From positions 1-64,000 of the forward strand of contig NZ_JAJFNK010000018.1 of NCBI RefSeq assembly GCF_021739485.1: a DNA stretch of 64,000 bases, read 5' to 3'. Origin of the DNA: Alicyclobacillus tolerans (GTDB lineage Bacteria > Bacillota > Bacilli > Alicyclobacillales > Alicyclobacillaceae). The first letter of the stretch is position 1; every line of letters starts with the position of its first letter. A program made the translations under genes and the position numbers. This document shows, piece after piece, positions 62,895 through 64,000 of the stretch. The notes under the pieces were generated by a model. It ran no database searches. It had not been told where the DNA came from and saw only the letters and a program-made list of their open reading frames with translations.

Positions 62895-63263
62895 TTAGAA
62901 TTGCAGTCCGGCTTCGCGCGCGGCTTCAGCCAGCGCCTGCACCCGACCGTGATACAAATAGCCGCCGCGATCGAAAACAACCGAAGACAAGCCCTTTTCC
63001 AATGCACGCTTGGCAATGAGCTCTCCGACTTTGCGGGCCGCCTCAACGCTGCCGCCGTTCGAAATGTCCCCGCGCAGCTCCTTGTCCTGAGTCGACGCCG
63101 CGACAACCGTGTTCCCACTGATGTCGTCGATAACCTGTGCATAGATGTGTTTATTGGAACGGAACACATTCAAGCGAGGGCGCACTGCCGTACCGCTCAC
63201 GCGCTGACGAACGCGCATATGCCTGCGTTGCCGCGAGACGTTCCGATTCTCCTTGGTAATCAT
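62895..63263 (-). CDS. rplR: 50S ribosomal protein L18
   Basis: 122 residues, AAGAAAGGAGTGACACC upstream. [19 protein letters not shown] and the C-terminal [20 protein letters not shown] bind 5S rRNA. Confidence 0.98.
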   Translation of the reverse strand: MITKENRNVSRQRRHMRVRQRVSGTAVRPRLNVFRSNKHIYAQVIDDISGNTVVAASTQDKELRGDISNGGSVEAARKVGELIAKRALEKGLSSVVFDRGGYLYHGRVQALAEAAREAGLQF

Positions 63264-63294
63264 CCCGGTGTCACTCCTTTCTTATCCGGCCTTC

Positions 63295-63834
63295 TTACTT
63301 CTTACCTGTCTTGCCGACCTTGCGTCGAACGACTTCGTTCTCGTACTTGATGCCCTTGCCTTTATACGGTTCAGGTTCGCGAAGCGCACGCACATTCGCG
63401 GCGTATTCCCCAACCAATTCCTTGTCGATACCGTGGACGATGAGTTTCGTCGGCGCAGGGACTTCCACTTCGATTCCCGCGACTTTCGGCAGTTCGACGG
63501 GGTGAGAGTAGCCCAACGACAACGTTATTTTGTCGCCAGCTTTTGCAGCGCGGTAACCGACGCCAACCAGGTCAAGGCCCTTCGTAAAGCCCTGCGTTAC
63601 ACCCTGCACCATGTTCGCCACGACGGAACGCGTGGTGCCATGGAGGCTGCGGTGCAGCTTGTTGTCACTCGGCCGTTCCACAAGAAGCTCCTGACCGTTC
63701 ACGACCACTTTCATATCGGGGTGCAGATTGCGCGACAAGGATCCTTTTGGACCTTTCACCGTGATGTGCGCGTTGTCGAGCATCACCTCTACACCCGCTG
63801 GAATTTCAATTGGCTTGCGACCAATTCGGGACAT
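63295..63834 (-). CDS. rplF: 50S ribosomal protein L6
   Basis: 179 residues. [34 protein letters not shown] and the end [20 protein letters not shown]. Usual length. Confidence 0.98.
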   Translation of the reverse strand: MSRIGRKPIEIPAGVEVMLDNAHITVKGPKGSLSRNLHPDMKVVVNGQELLVERPSDNKLHRSLHGTTRSVVANMVQGVTQGFTKGLDLVGVGYRAAKAGDKITLSLGYSHPVELPKVAGIEVEVPAPTKLIVHGIDKELVGEYAANVRALREPEPYKGKGIKYENEVVRRKVGKTGKK

Positions 63835-63863
63835 CCATTACACCTCCTGTCTCTTTGGCGACC

Positions 63864-64000
63864 TTACCAAACGTAGCAGACAACTTCTCCGCCGACTCCT
63901 TGTTTCCGTGCCTCTTTATCCGTCATCACACCTTGAGACGTGGAAAGAATCGCAACGCCCAAGCCGCCCAGCACGCGCGGCAGATTCTCGTGGCCTGCGT
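63864..64000 (-). CDS. rpsH: 30S ribosomal protein S8, C-terminal part
   Basis: The last 45 codons, cut by the window edge. [20 protein letters not shown] and [20 protein letters not shown] are the conserved S8 end. The rest lies beyond 64000. Confidence 0.95.
   Translation of the reverse strand, partial: AGHENLPRVLGGLGVAILSTSQGVMTDKEARKQGVGGEVVCYVW

Noticed and set aside
1..64000. CRISPR arrays, tRNA and rRNA genes
   Set aside because: No array of regularly spaced direct repeats and no tRNA or rRNA sequence was recognised by eye. The decamer array at 42321 has no spacers.

Overview
The window looks like the chromosome of an endospore-forming, probably acidophilic Bacillota, most likely an iron- or sulfur-oxidising relative of Alicyclobacillaceae. 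Sporulation genes (spoIIR, ywmB, spoIIM, pdaB, kbaA, gerD, cwlD) sit beside a sulfocyanin-type blue copper protein, a quinol-oxidising cytochrome b, periplasmic thiol-redox genes and persulfide-handling genes. The lineage is an inference from gene content and order.

1-20.4 kb is an accessory redox and envelope region. It holds a cytochrome b with a divergent subunit-IV-like partner, a cluster of three TlpA/ResA thioredoxins with CcdA, an OmpR-type two-component system, a PspA envelope-stress operon and an intact sulfocyanin. It is rich in decaying genes: a second sulfocyanin, a multicopper oxidase, a NarL-type regulator and an MFS transporter. One leader element of about 65-75 bp is reused upstream of both sulfocyanin copies and of an unrelated secreted protein; its core also lies upstream of the PspA operon.

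20.4-29 kb carries a sulfur operon (ArsR regulator, double rhodanese, MBL-fold persulfide dioxygenase-like enzyme, MFS transporters) and a mercury operon (MerT-like protein, CmtR-like regulator, thioredoxin-like lipoprotein, CcdA, MerA). The mercury operon is flanked by an intact methyltransferase gene and a truncated copy of it. The MBL enzyme has one in-frame UGA at a position where I expect a conserved Cys, followed by a hairpin with a GGUC loop at SECIS-like spacing. This candidate selenoprotein is the most notable observation.

29-36.2 kb is a gene-poor, partly degraded stretch. It contains a toxin-antitoxin remnant, a possible TIR-like gene and at least seven intact genes for single-pass membrane proteins of 32-63 residues, plus other small ORFs.

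36.2-40.25 kb holds tnsC, tnsB and tnsA of a Tn7-like transposon. Its right end, with three tandem 22-bp repeats, lies 24 bp downstream of the glmS stop codon, the classical attTn7 position. No left end and no tnsD/tniQ gene was recognised in the window.

40.25-64 kb is conserved core chromosome, nearly all on the minus strand. glmS (with a glmS ribozyme), glmM, cdaR, cdaA, rocF, spoIIM, pdaB, kbaA, gerD, salA and cwlD lead into the ribosomal superoperon from rpsI/rplM through truA, rplQ, rpoA, rpsD, rpsK, rpsM, rpmJ, infA, adk, secY, rplO, rpmD, rpsE, rplR and rplF to a partial rpsH at the window edge. This order matches the Bacillus subtilis arrangement as I recall it, except that map is missing between adk and the KOW-protein gene.
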